Origin: Candidatus Aminicenantota bacterium
GTDB lineage: Bacteria; Acidobacteriota; Aminicenantia; Aminicenantales; Aminicenantaceae
DNA: 64,000 nt
Direction: 5' to 3'
Assembly: GCA_011772495.1 (NCBI GenBank)
Contig: WVZL01000001.1
Span: 49,084 to 113,083 of the forward strand
Within the stretch, counting starts at the first letter, position 1, and each line of letters begins with the position of its first letter. The notes beneath the pieces were generated by a model. It had not been told where the DNA came from. It searched no databases and saw nothing but the letters and a program-made list of their open reading frames with translations. Below are positions 18,663-26,988 of the stretch, piece by piece. The position numbers and the translations under genes were made by a program.

Positions 18663-19781
18663 ATGGAAGTCAACAGAGATAATCTCATCCGCTGGCTCCA
18701 GGAGCTTATTCGCATTCCGAGCGTTACGGGGAAAGAAGAAGCTATTTCAGGCTTTGTTAATCAGGAACTGAAGAAAATGGGTTTCCACCCTCAGATCAAG
18801 GAGAACAATGTTTTCTTTGAGGTCGGAGAAGGCACAAGATCGCTCTTGCTCAATGCTCATTTAGACACGGTCGATGTGGGCGGGGAATGGAAGCACGAGC
18901 CCTTTGAGCCGACTATGGAGGAGGGAAAGATTTTTGGCCGGGGAGCGAGTGACGACAAAGGCAATATCGCTGCTATGCTGGAGATCGCCCGCCTTGTTAA
19001 GGATAGAAAAATTCAGGGCCGACTTATTTTCACCTTTACTACGGGGGAAGAATACGGAGCCAAGCTTGAGACAAAGGGAAGCTATGTGCTTTCTCAGATT
19101 CTAAAGGCAGATAAAGCTCTAGTGTTGGAGCCGCAGATGGATGTGAGTGAAAAGAAGGTCAATATTATCTATGGTTGCCGCGGCATCGAGAATATCCTGG
19201 TCCGCATCAAGGGAAAAGCCTCCCATACTGGCTATCCCGAACGAGGAGTCAACGCTATATCTAAGGCCGTTGAGTTGTTGACTAAAGTAGAGAAGATCGA
19301 CTTCCATAAAGTTATGGCTTCTGGCAAGGAGATTAAAACCATCTGTATGCCTATTCGCATCGATGGCGGGGCTGATATTTTCCTGGTGCCTGACAAATGC
19401 GAGATTATGATTCACTGCCGAACCGCCCCCGAGGACACGAAGATTTTTGAGCAAGTTGAGAGTATAGGAAATAAAGTTTGCGGCCAGGATTTCACCATGG
19501 AGAGACCTTACAGCGCTCCTGGCTATATTGAAGACCCTGAGGACTCACTTGTGGATGCTATCCGCCAGGAAGCCAGCCGGTTCGATTTCACTGCTGAAAA
19601 CAGGTTTGCTGGCGGCCGTATCGATGCCTCCATCTTTAAAACCGTGGGCAATATGCCATCTTACTGCATGGGGGTCGGGAACCGTGACCAGATGCACCTG
19701 GTTGACGAATACATAACAGTAGACGATTTCATTGTTTGTTCAGAAATGCTCAAGAATATTATTTTTGCTTACTTGAGCTAG
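18663..19781 (+). CDS. M20-family metallopeptidase / amidohydrolase (ArgE/DapE type)
   Basis: The roughly 372-residue di-zinc hydrolase has NAHLDTVD (metal His and catalytic Asp), GRGASDDKGN (bridging Asp), TTGEEYGA (general-base Glu plus metal Glu), LVLEPQ and a late DQMHLVDEYI metal His. The lid or dimerisation domain is seen at GKASHTGYPERGVNAI. Such enzymes remove acyl or aminoacyl groups from amino acids. A GTG 9 bases upstream could also be the start. It lies 14 bases after the aminotransferase stop and its 3' end is close to the ligase start, so the three act together. Similarity to YgeY-type hydrolases is possible. Confidence 0.85.
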   Translation: MEVNRDNLIRWLQELIRIPSVTGKEEAISGFVNQELKKMGFHPQIKENNVFFEVGEGTRSLLLNAHLDTVDVGGEWKHEPFEPTMEEGKIFGRGASDDKGNIAAMLEIARLVKDRKIQGRLIFTFTTGEEYGAKLETKGSYVLSQILKADKALVLEPQMDVSEKKVNIIYGCRGIENILVRIKGKASHTGYPERGVNAISKAVELLTKVEKIDFHKVMASGKEIKTICMPIRIDGGADIFLVPDKCEIMIHCRTAPEDTKIFEQVESIGNKVCGQDFTMERPYSAPGYIEDPEDSLVDAIRQEASRFDFTAENRFAGGRIDASIFKTVGNMPSYCMGVGNRDQMHLVDEYITVDDFIVCSEMLKNIIFAYLS

Positions 19782-19795
19782 AAAAGGAGAAAGGG

Positions 19796-21220
19796 ATGTT
19801 TAAAGACATCGAAGAAGTGCTGCGTTATATCAAAGACAAGAAAATTGCCATGCTGGACCTGAAAACAGCAGACCTGTTGGGCCGTTGGCGCCACATGGTC
19901 TATAAGAGCGGACATGACGACGAGAAAATCTTTACCGACGGAACAGGAACAAGCCTCACCTCATACCCTGGCTTTAAAACTATGGAATGTGGGGACATGA
20001 TCATTAAGCCCGATCCCTCCACGGGTTTCCTTGATCCCTTTGCCGAGGAACCTACTCTTTGTTTTATCTGTGACATCTATAACAATGATGGCTCTCCCTT
20101 TGAGCTTGATCCCCGCTATGTGGCTAGAAAAGCAGAAGAATACTTAGCCAAAACTCAGCTGGGGGGCTTCAGTTTCTGGGGTCCGGAAATCGAATTTTAT
20201 CTCTTTGATGAGGTTCGCTACGGCACTGATATTCAAGGGGCACAATACTGGGTGAACTCCTCTGAATCTTACTGGAACACTGGAAAGGAAGGGAGCAGAG
20301 GGTACAACCTGCCCTATACCAAAGGTTCTCAAGCTGATCTGCCGCGGGATCAATTCAGCAACCTTCGGACTCGCATTGTTCAATACCTAGAAGGAGTTGG
20401 AGTTCCGATCAAATACCATCACCACGAATCTGGTTCTCCAGGGCAGATGGAGATAGAAACGTACTTTACACCCCTCCTTCAGAGTGGAGATAATGTTTTC
20501 AAGCTGAAGTATATCATCAAAAATGCGGCGGTGAAATTCGGCAAAACGGCAACCTTCATGCCGATGCCGCTTTTTTCTGAATCGACCAACGGGATGCATT
20601 ACCACCAGTATATTACGGATGGGAAGAAATCTTTGTTTTATGATCCCAAGGGATACGGAGGGCTGAACAAGAACGGCCTGGCTTATATCGGGGGTATCCT
20701 CTCCCATGTTCAGGCGGTCATTGCTCTCACCAACGGCAGCACCAGTTCTTACCGCAGACTGGGCGGCTATCGAGCGGCGCCGAATTATATATTCTATTCA
20801 GTAGCCAACCGCACAGCTGCCATCCGCATTCCGGCCTATGCCATTAATGAAAAAGAGGCCCGAGTTGAGTTTCGCATGCCAGATGCCACCGGGAACCCTT
20901 ATCTATCGCTGGTGGCTATGCTCATGGCTGGGTTAGACGGCATCGAAAAAAGTATCGATCCCTCCAAAGAAGGTTTCGGACCTTTTGAAGAGAATTTCAA
21001 CGTTCAGGACGTCGTGGATAAATATAAATTACCGAGAGCCCCTGATACTTTTCAGGAAGCTTTGATTGCCCTGGAAAAGGATCATGATTTCTTGACCAAG
21101 GACAATGTTTTTCCAGAGGAATTGATCAAAGCCTGGATCAAGACCAAAGAAACGCTGGAGATCTCATCCTTGCAGAAGCGTCCTCACCCGTACGAGTACG
21201 ACCTCTACTACGATCTATAA
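19796..21220 (+). CDS. Glutamine synthetase-like ATP-dependent amide ligase with altered glutamate-binding loop
   Basis: The 474-residue protein has the GS-I architecture: DGTGTSLTSY loop (48-57), metal Glu131 and Glu133 in GPEIEFYLFD, HHHESGSPGQME with E211 and E219, the ATP segment KFGKTATFMP, Arg residues in SSYRRLGGYRAAP and ANRTAAIRIP, and VEFRMPD. The glutamate-binding N-G-S-G-M-H of true GS is S-T-N-G-M-H (263-268), so the Asn and Gly that hold glutamate are replaced while the His is kept. That suggests another carboxylate substrate, as in gamma-glutamylamine-type ligases. I chose ATG 19796 because of AAAGGAGAAAGG before it; an upstream ATG at 19736 overlaps the M20 gene. Confidence 0.8.
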   Translation: MFKDIEEVLRYIKDKKIAMLDLKTADLLGRWRHMVYKSGHDDEKIFTDGTGTSLTSYPGFKTMECGDMIIKPDPSTGFLDPFAEEPTLCFICDIYNNDGSPFELDPRYVARKAEEYLAKTQLGGFSFWGPEIEFYLFDEVRYGTDIQGAQYWVNSSESYWNTGKEGSRGYNLPYTKGSQADLPRDQFSNLRTRIVQYLEGVGVPIKYHHHESGSPGQMEIETYFTPLLQSGDNVFKLKYIIKNAAVKFGKTATFMPMPLFSESTNGMHYHQYITDGKKSLFYDPKGYGGLNKNGLAYIGGILSHVQAVIALTNGSTSSYRRLGGYRAAPNYIFYSVANRTAAIRIPAYAINEKEARVEFRMPDATGNPYLSLVAMLMAGLDGIEKSIDPSKEGFGPFEENFNVQDVVDKYKLPRAPDTFQEALIALEKDHDFLTKDNVFPEELIKAWIKTKETLEISSLQKRPHPYEYDLYYDL

Positions 21221-21251
21221 AGCCCGCCTCTTATCGTCTGCCAAGACCAGT

Positions 21252-21818
21252 TTATGATCTCTGGGAGAGTTTCCCTTCTCGGAAACCGAGCTCGAAGGCC
21301 CTTAAATTCAGGGCTAGATTTTTCTTCTTACTCGTGAGTTCCAAAACCTTGGTGAGATCCTTATGTTTAAAAGGGACTAATCCTGTCCCTACAGAATAGC
21401 CTATCAGCCCTATATTCGTCGCCAAAATAGAGCCACTTTTTAGGGCTGCTGCGGTAGCATCATAGGCGAGGATAGCTATATTTTTTTTCTTTAAGTAAGA
21501 AAGAACCTTGTTATCGAATCCCTCCCCGCTTTCCTGATTAGTAAAACATAAACCACCTTCTCTCAAGAATTTCAGGGTTCGGTAGGTTTCATTCTTTTCA
21601 AAAGAGTAGAGAATATCTGCGGTTCCTCTTCTAACCAGAGGGCTCTGAAACTGGCCGAGCTTCAGATGCGCTATCACTGAGCCTCCCCTTTGGCTCATGC
21701 CATGGGTTTCTGAGCCCATGACATTCAAACCCAATTGGAGCCCAAGCTCAGAGAATAGCCGGGAAGAAAACAGCACTCCTTGGCCGCCTATTCCAGCCAG
21801 TATGATCTGTACATTCAT
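21252..21818 (-). CDS. iorB: Indolepyruvate ferredoxin oxidoreductase, beta subunit
   Basis: The 188-residue protein is the 2-oxoacid oxidoreductase gamma-type domain. It starts VQIILAGIGGQGVLFSSRLFSELG and has the ETHGMSQRGGSVIAHLKLG segment typical of IorB. With IorA it oxidatively decarboxylates aryl pyruvates to aryl-acetyl-CoA while reducing ferredoxin, in the last part of aromatic amino-acid fermentation. It lies 4 bases downstream of iorA, clearly one operon. The convergent GS-like gene ends 31 bases away. Confidence 0.93.
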   Translation of the reverse strand: MNVQIILAGIGGQGVLFSSRLFSELGLQLGLNVMGSETHGMSQRGGSVIAHLKLGQFQSPLVRRGTADILYSFEKNETYRTLKFLREGGLCFTNQESGEGFDNKVLSYLKKKNIAILAYDATAAALKSGSILATNIGLIGYSVGTGLVPFKHKDLTKVLELTSKKKNLALNLRAFELGFREGKLSQRS

Positions 21819-21822
21819 AGGA

Positions 21823-23703
21823 TCAATCTTCTACAGGAATGATTGCGCCTCTTGGACAGGCAGATATACAAACTCCGCAGTCTACACAAAACTTACGGTC
21901 TATCTCCACTCGGTTTTCTTCTTCATTCAAGAGTAAAGCCGGACATTCGAAGAAATCCAGACAGTAGTTGCACCCGTTGCATTCATCATTTATCTCAACT
22001 TTTATCCGGTATTCCTCCAGCTCTTCTGGATACTTGATGATACAGGGATGTCTGGCAATGATCACAGCTATCCCACCTCTTGCGCTTTGAGTATATTTTC
22101 TTGCTTCTTTCAGAAGCTTTATGAAATTTTTTACCTCATAGGGATCAATGGTCTTAATCCATCGAACACCACACCCCTTAATCAAGGCCTCAAGAGGGAC
22201 TTTCCTCCCCCTACTTCCGTCAGCCATTATTCCCGTGCCCGGGGTGGGCTGCATCCCGGTCATGGCGGTTATTTCATTGTCCAGGAGGACCAGGATAAAC
22301 CTTGCTCTATTGTAAACAGCATTCAAAAGGGATGCTGTTCCCGAGTGATAGAAGGTTGAGTCCCCCATGGTGGCCACAATGGGGATATCTTTATGATCTT
22401 GATGATAGGCCTGATAGAATCCGCTCGCTAGGGTGATTCCGGCTCCCATATCGAGAACCGTATCCACGGCCTTCAGATTAAGCCCGAGAGTATAGCAACC
22501 TATGTCGCTGGGGTAGATAGCCCTGGGAAGGGCCCGTTTGATAGCGAAGAAGGCTGCTCTTTCGGGACATCCAGCACATAATGTTGGTCTTCGCACCGGA
22601 AGCTCGAGGTTTTCGATAAGCTTGTCCAGTTTAGCATCTGCGCTTTTTTCAAGCTCAGCCAGTCCCATTTCTCTTAAAACATCGGCCAGGATATCGTAGA
22701 TGATGTCAGGAACGAGTTCGCTCTCCAAAGGAACATGGCCGGTCAGTCTCCCCAGCACCTTGCTTTTGTCGATGATTTGATATTCGATCACCGAATCTGT
22801 TTCCTCGATGACCAGGACTTTTTGGTGTTTTTGAATGAATTCTTCAACTTTTTTCTGGGGAAGGGGATAGGGTGTTCCGATTTTTAGGATATCGATAGGT
22901 TCTTTTAAATTCAATTCCTCCTGAATGTCCATGAGAGCAGCAAAACTTGCGCTACAGGAAATGATTCCTAGCGCTGAGCTTCCCTTTTTTCTGATTTCGT
23001 AATTCCATTTGGTATCCTGTTCAAATCTCTCTTGAATTCCTTGGAGAGCTTTGTTCAGCTTGGCATGCAGGATGAGCCTGTATCTTGGAGTGGCCGCCCA
23101 TCTTTCAGGATTTTTTTTGAAATCGGCTGGCCGGTCGAGAATTTCGGGAGGGAAGAGCTTCACGTTCTGTTTGGCATGAGAGACCCGAATGGTAGGGCGA
23201 AGAAGGACTGGAACCTGAAATTTTTCCGAAAGCTTGAAGGCCTCTTTGACCATTTCCTTTGCCTCTTGAGGAGTCGAGGGATCGTAGACAGGAACTTTGG
23301 CAAACATGGCTAAGAAACGGGAATCCTGTTCGGTTTGGGAACTTTGAGGGCCTGGATCGTCGCAGCTGATGATGACCAGTCCCCCGATGACACCCGTGTA
23401 GGCGGAACTCAGGAGAGAATCAGAGGCCACATTCAATCCGACCTGTTTCATGGCCACGGCTGCCCTCTTGCCTGCCATGCTGGCCGCGAGGGCGTTATCA
23501 AAGGCCACTTTTTCGTTGGTCGACCATTCAATGTAGGTGTTCAAACCCAATTCTTTCTTGAAGCCGACGACGGCTGGGATGATTTCAGAACTAGGAGTGC
23601 CAGGATAGGAAGTCACCACTTGACATCCAGCCTCGACAATTCCCCTGGCAATGGCAACATTTCCCAAAAGTACTCTAACCTCTTTTTTCTGGTCTATTTT
23701 CAT
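21823..23703 (-). CDS. iorA: Indolepyruvate ferredoxin oxidoreductase, alpha subunit
   Basis: The 626-residue subunit has an N-terminal pyrimidine-binding 2-oxoacid oxidoreductase domain (GNVAIARGIVEAGCQVVTSYPGTPSSEIIP), a middle TPP domain with the Mg/TPP motif GDSTFYHSGTASLLNAVYN (about 445-463), a CAGCPERAAF site, and a C-terminal ferredoxin domain. The latter has CNGCNYCLDFFECP and CVDCGVCISACP, enough for two 4Fe-4S clusters, the first motif having an enlarged loop. It oxidises transaminated aromatic amino acids. The aryl-acetyl-CoA formed could feed the NDP-forming acyl-CoA synthetase encoded at 27-29 kb. Confidence 0.95.
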   Translation of the reverse strand: MKIDQKKEVRVLLGNVAIARGIVEAGCQVVTSYPGTPSSEIIPAVVGFKKELGLNTYIEWSTNEKVAFDNALAASMAGKRAAVAMKQVGLNVASDSLLSSAYTGVIGGLVIISCDDPGPQSSQTEQDSRFLAMFAKVPVYDPSTPQEAKEMVKEAFKLSEKFQVPVLLRPTIRVSHAKQNVKLFPPEILDRPADFKKNPERWAATPRYRLILHAKLNKALQGIQERFEQDTKWNYEIRKKGSSALGIISCSASFAALMDIQEELNLKEPIDILKIGTPYPLPQKKVEEFIQKHQKVLVIEETDSVIEYQIIDKSKVLGRLTGHVPLESELVPDIIYDILADVLREMGLAELEKSADAKLDKLIENLELPVRRPTLCAGCPERAAFFAIKRALPRAIYPSDIGCYTLGLNLKAVDTVLDMGAGITLASGFYQAYHQDHKDIPIVATMGDSTFYHSGTASLLNAVYNRARFILVLLDNEITAMTGMQPTPGTGIMADGSRGRKVPLEALIKGCGVRWIKTIDPYEVKNFIKLLKEARKYTQSARGGIAVIIARHPCIIKYPEELEEYRIKVEINDECNGCNYCLDFFECPALLLNEEENRVEIDRKFCVDCGVCISACPRGAIIPVED

Positions 23704-24045
23704 TGTTTTTTTCTTATCCTCAGACTGAGGGTTGTACCTTATTTTCTCGTGTATTTATATTAGTCGAATTGTCAAAAGACTCAATGAACAATAAAAAATT
23801 CATAAAAGGTTATTGACTTTTAGAACTAGCCAATTTTATAATCCTTCAATATTCTGGAAACCGTGAGTATGGCTTGTTTTTATTTGCCTTTGCGAAGTTC
23901 TTAGAATGATAAAAAATTTTATCTGCATGTCAACTTTCATTTTTTTTAGTCTTAATAATATCATAATATGTAACTTTTTCCTCTTAATTATTGAACCAAT
24001 GCAAATAAGCAAGGAATTATATTTCATTAAAAAGGAGAAAATGCT
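23704..24045. other. AT-rich divergent region with trpB2 leader
   Basis: This 342-base region between iorA and trpB2 is strongly AT-rich. It carries a plus-strand promoter at 23813-23842 and a leader of about 195 bases before the GTG at 24046. A second weaker TTGAAC/ATTATA pair lies near 23992-24020. No coding frame on the plus strand is convincing. Confidence 0.5.
23813..23842 (+). promoter_or_regulatory. Promoter of trpB2
   Basis: TTGACT at 23813-23818 and a perfect TATAAT at 23837-23842, spaced 18 bases, about 200 bases before the coding start. The long leader leaves room for control, but I found no anti-termination stem or run of Trp codons. Confidence 0.55.
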
Positions 24046-25437
24046 GTGACAACAACAAAAATCATGCTTAAAGAAGAAGACATCCCAAGACAGTGGTACA
24101 ATTTAGCGGCAGATCTTCCTTCTCCGCTACAGCCGCTACTTGGGCCAGACGGTAAACCCATTACACCAGATATGCTAACTGCAGTATTCCCCATGAATCT
24201 TATCGAACAGGAGGTCAGTCAGGAGCGCTGGATAGATATTCCAGAGGAAGTGCTTAAAATTCTTTATCGATGGAGACCAACCCCTTTGCGTCGTGCAGTC
24301 TACCTAGAAGAACATCTAAAAACGCCTGCTCGTATTTATTACAAGGATGAAAGTTTGAGTCCTCCCGGGAGCCATAAACCGAATACATCAGTGGCTCAGG
24401 CATGGTATAACAAACAGTTTGGGATTGAACGTTTGACAACAGAAACGGGTGCAGGCCAATGGGGAAGTGCCCTTGCTTTTGCATGCAAGCTTCTGGGGCT
24501 AGAATGCAAAGTTTTCATGGTCAGAATAAGTTTTAACCAAAAACCGTTTCGCAAGCTGATGATGCAGACTTGGGACGCAAATTGTGTTTCAAGCCCGAGT
24601 GAGGAGACAAAAGCTGGCAGAGACATTCTAGAAAAAATGCCAGACACATCAGGCAGTCTTGGAATAGCCATAAGCGAAGCCATTGAGGCCGCCGTAACCG
24701 ACGAAACAGGCAAAACCCGTTATTCCCTTGGGAGCGTTCTGAATCATGTCCTTCTACATCAGACAATAATAGGGCTTGAGGCGAAAAAGCAACTTGAATC
24801 AATTGGCGAAAAAATGCCGGATGTCGTTATCGGCTGCGCAGGAGGAGGAAGTAATTTTGCTGGACTCGCCTTCCCCTTTGTCTTGGACAAGATCAACGGG
24901 GCAGAAGTAGATATTATTCCTGTTGAGCCTGAAGCATGTCCCACCATGACTCAGGGGCCTTTTTCTTATGACCATGGAGATACAGCTAAGATGACTCCTC
25001 TTTTGCCAATGCACTCGCTCGGGCACACCTTTGTTCCTCCTCCAATTCACGCAGGAGGTCTTCGTTATCATGGAATGGCACCTCTTGTGAGTCAGTTAAT
25101 TGTTGAGGGGCTCCTGAAGCCACGGGCCTACCATCAGTTAAAATGTTATGAGTTGGCTCTCTTATGGGCTCATACTGAAGGAGCAATAACTGCGCCTGAA
25201 ACAAGTCATGCGGTTGCATGTGCCGTAGATGAAGCGGAAAAAGCAAGAGAAGAGGGAAAAGAGAAGGTCATTCTGCTTAATTACAGCGGGCACGGGCTTA
25301 TGGACCTTACAGGATATGAAAGTTACCTCTCAGGGCAGCTAACTGACTATTCTTTGCCTCAAGAAGAATTAAGCAAATACCAGGAGGCTTTGAAAGATCT
25401 TCCAAAACCAGATTTGAAAAAGACCGGTAAATGGTAA
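24046..25437 (+). CDS. trpB: Tryptophan synthase beta chain, TrpB2 type
   Basis: The 463-residue PLP enzyme condenses indole (or another acceptor) with serine. The long N-terminus ([18 protein letters not shown], about 13-30) and the motif GSHKPNTS with Lys111 identify the TrpB2 branch rather than the TrpA-bound TrpB1. [14 protein letters not shown] and the phosphate loop GCAGGGSNF follow, with a C-terminal LNYSGHG segment. No trpA or other trp gene is adjacent, fitting a free-standing indole-salvage role. The start is GTG, supported by AAAGGAG 9 bases upstream. Its last bases overlap the next small gene. Confidence 0.93.
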   Translation: MTTTKIMLKEEDIPRQWYNLAADLPSPLQPLLGPDGKPITPDMLTAVFPMNLIEQEVSQERWIDIPEEVLKILYRWRPTPLRRAVYLEEHLKTPARIYYKDESLSPPGSHKPNTSVAQAWYNKQFGIERLTTETGAGQWGSALAFACKLLGLECKVFMVRISFNQKPFRKLMMQTWDANCVSSPSEETKAGRDILEKMPDTSGSLGIAISEAIEAAVTDETGKTRYSLGSVLNHVLLHQTIIGLEAKKQLESIGEKMPDVVIGCAGGGSNFAGLAFPFVLDKINGAEVDIIPVEPEACPTMTQGPFSYDHGDTAKMTPLLPMHSLGHTFVPPPIHAGGLRYHGMAPLVSQLIVEGLLKPRAYHQLKCYELALLWAHTEGAITAPETSHAVACAVDEAEKAREEGKEKVILLNYSGHGLMDLTGYESYLSGQLTDYSLPQEELSKYQEALKDLPKPDLKKTGKW

Positions 25438-25706
25438 AAACAAAAATTGATGCGAATGATCATCTCCAACAGTACTGTCACCTGCTGGGGCATAAAGTAT
25501 CATTTGCCTATTGTCGGTCTGTTAATTCAAACCTACCCTGCAGGGCTATTATTGGCTGCTGGAAGAATATTTTCGCGGTCGAAGAATTTGTCGATAAAAT
25601 TTATTCCAAGGAAGAAATTGCATCTTTTCTCAAACCGTCCCAACCAAAGCTTGTCCAGATTTATGACTTGATGATTAAGGCGAGGAAAAAAGGATCGAAG
25701 ACATAG
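25431..25706 (+). CDS. Small Cys-containing protein translationally coupled to trpB2
   Basis: This 91-residue protein starts inside the trpB2 stop region (7-base overlap). It has a compact Cys pattern: C16, then VSFAYCR, PCRAII and GCW, four or five Cys in about 30 residues, which could bind a metal or cluster. The C-terminal half is helical and basic. I have an impression of similar small hypothetical proteins with YCR...PCR...CW spacing but cannot name a family. The overlap suggests it is made together with TrpB2. Confidence 0.6.
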   Translation: MVKTKIDANDHLQQYCHLLGHKVSFAYCRSVNSNLPCRAIIGCWKNIFAVEEFVDKIYSKEEIASFLKPSQPKLVQIYDLMIKARKKGSKT

Positions 25707-25872
25707 CAACCGGTAGATTGAGAGTAAGGATCTCTTAGGATTAAGTCAGGACACCTACAAAAAAATTTTCTTGTGTAGATCGCCGTTTCATTTTCAGAAT
25801 CTAGTTCCGAACACCTTCTATTTCATATAGAATAGACGCACAAGATGACAATGCTTTTATGCTGTTTACTCT

Positions 25873-26988
25873 TTAATCTTCATTACTGAATTTATTCTGA
25901 TATATGAGTTTAAATGCATCTATAAACTTCTTGTTTTGTTCCAGAGTGCCTATTGTTACCCGTATAAATGTGGGTTTTCCGTACATGGTCAGAGTCCTGA
26001 CGATCACTCCTTTTTTCTGGAGTCCCTTTGATATCCTTTCCGCATCTGTCTTCAAATCTATAGTCACAAAATTTGTTTGAGAGGGTATGTAAAATACTGA
26101 CATCCTTTCGAGATGCTCGTAAAGGAACTTCTTACCAACTTCATTCATTTCTTTAGTCTTCCTTATATGTTCTTTATCTTCTAGAGCCGCCGAGGCACCG
26201 ATTTGAGCAAACCTGTTAACGCTGAAGGGAGGGTTCACTTTTTTTATAGCCTCAATGAAGCCTTCTTTAGCAATGCAATATCCAATCCTGAAACCGGCTA
26301 ATCCATACAGTTTGGAAAAGGTTCGAAGGACAATCACATTCTTTGCTGCTTCGACGAATTTTAAAGTATTTGGAAAATTTTCTTGGTTAACATATTCATA
26401 ATAGGCCTCGTCGAAGACAATCAAGACGTCGTCAGGAACATTCTCCATAAATCTCGTTACCTCGCCTTTAGTCGCCATGGTGCCGATCGGATTCATAGGA
26501 TTGTCTACATAGATGATCTTTGTGTCGCTGGCGGTTTCTTTCAGGATGGAATCAAAATCATGGCAATAATCTTTAAGCGGGACTTCTATCAACTTGGAAT
26601 CCAGGACTTGGGAAACGAGTTTTCCCATGATAAAGGAGGATTCACTCATGATAAAAGTTTCTCCAGGATTCAGAAAGGTCATCCCGATAAATAGGATCAA
26701 TTCGGTAGTGCCGTTTCCGAGGATCAGGTTTTGGGACGAAACTCCCAGATGTTCAGCCAGTCTAGATCTCAATTGATAACAACTGTTATCAGGATAGAGA
26801 TGACCGTCTCCAAGAGATTTCTGGATAGCTTTAATAGCCAGGGGTGAAGGACCCAAAGGATTCTCGTTGGAGGCGAGCTTACTGATTTCTCCCTCCAGGG
26901 TGAGTTCCCTCCTGAGAACTTCCATAGGTTTTCCAGGTTCGTAAGGTTGAATTTTTGAAATATTATCTCGTATTAATTTTTTCATCAT
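25873..26988 (-). CDS. hisC: Histidinol-phosphate aminotransferase family
   Basis: The 371-residue fold-type I enzyme has SNENPLGPSPLAIKAI near the N-terminus, LGNGTTELILF (cofactor phosphate), DNPMNPIGT (substrate Asn), DEAYYEY (pyridine-N Asp) and the Schiff-base Lys in RTFSKLYGLAGFRIGY. It converts imidazole acetol phosphate to histidinol phosphate or, in many bacteria, transaminates aromatic amino acids. No other his gene is near. It follows the acyl-CoA synthetase with a 4-base overlap, and iorAB lies nearby. A role in aromatic amino-acid fermentation is therefore at least as plausible as histidine synthesis. Confidence 0.85.
   Translation of the reverse strand: MMKKLIRDNISKIQPYEPGKPMEVLRRELTLEGEISKLASNENPLGPSPLAIKAIQKSLGDGHLYPDNSCYQLRSRLAEHLGVSSQNLILGNGTTELILFIGMTFLNPGETFIMSESSFIMGKLVSQVLDSKLIEVPLKDYCHDFDSILKETASDTKIIYVDNPMNPIGTMATKGEVTRFMENVPDDVLIVFDEAYYEYVNQENFPNTLKFVEAAKNVIVLRTFSKLYGLAGFRIGYCIAKEGFIEAIKKVNPPFSVNRFAQIGASAALEDKEHIRKTKEMNEVGKKFLYEHLERMSVFYIPSQTNFVTIDLKTDAERISKGLQKKGVIVRTLTMYGKPTFIRVTIGTLEQNKKFIDAFKLIYQNKFSNED

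Noticed and set aside
25755..25778. CTACA...TGTAG hairpin between the small Cys gene and hisC as a terminator
   Set aside because: The stem is weak and there is no T-run on either strand at the right place.
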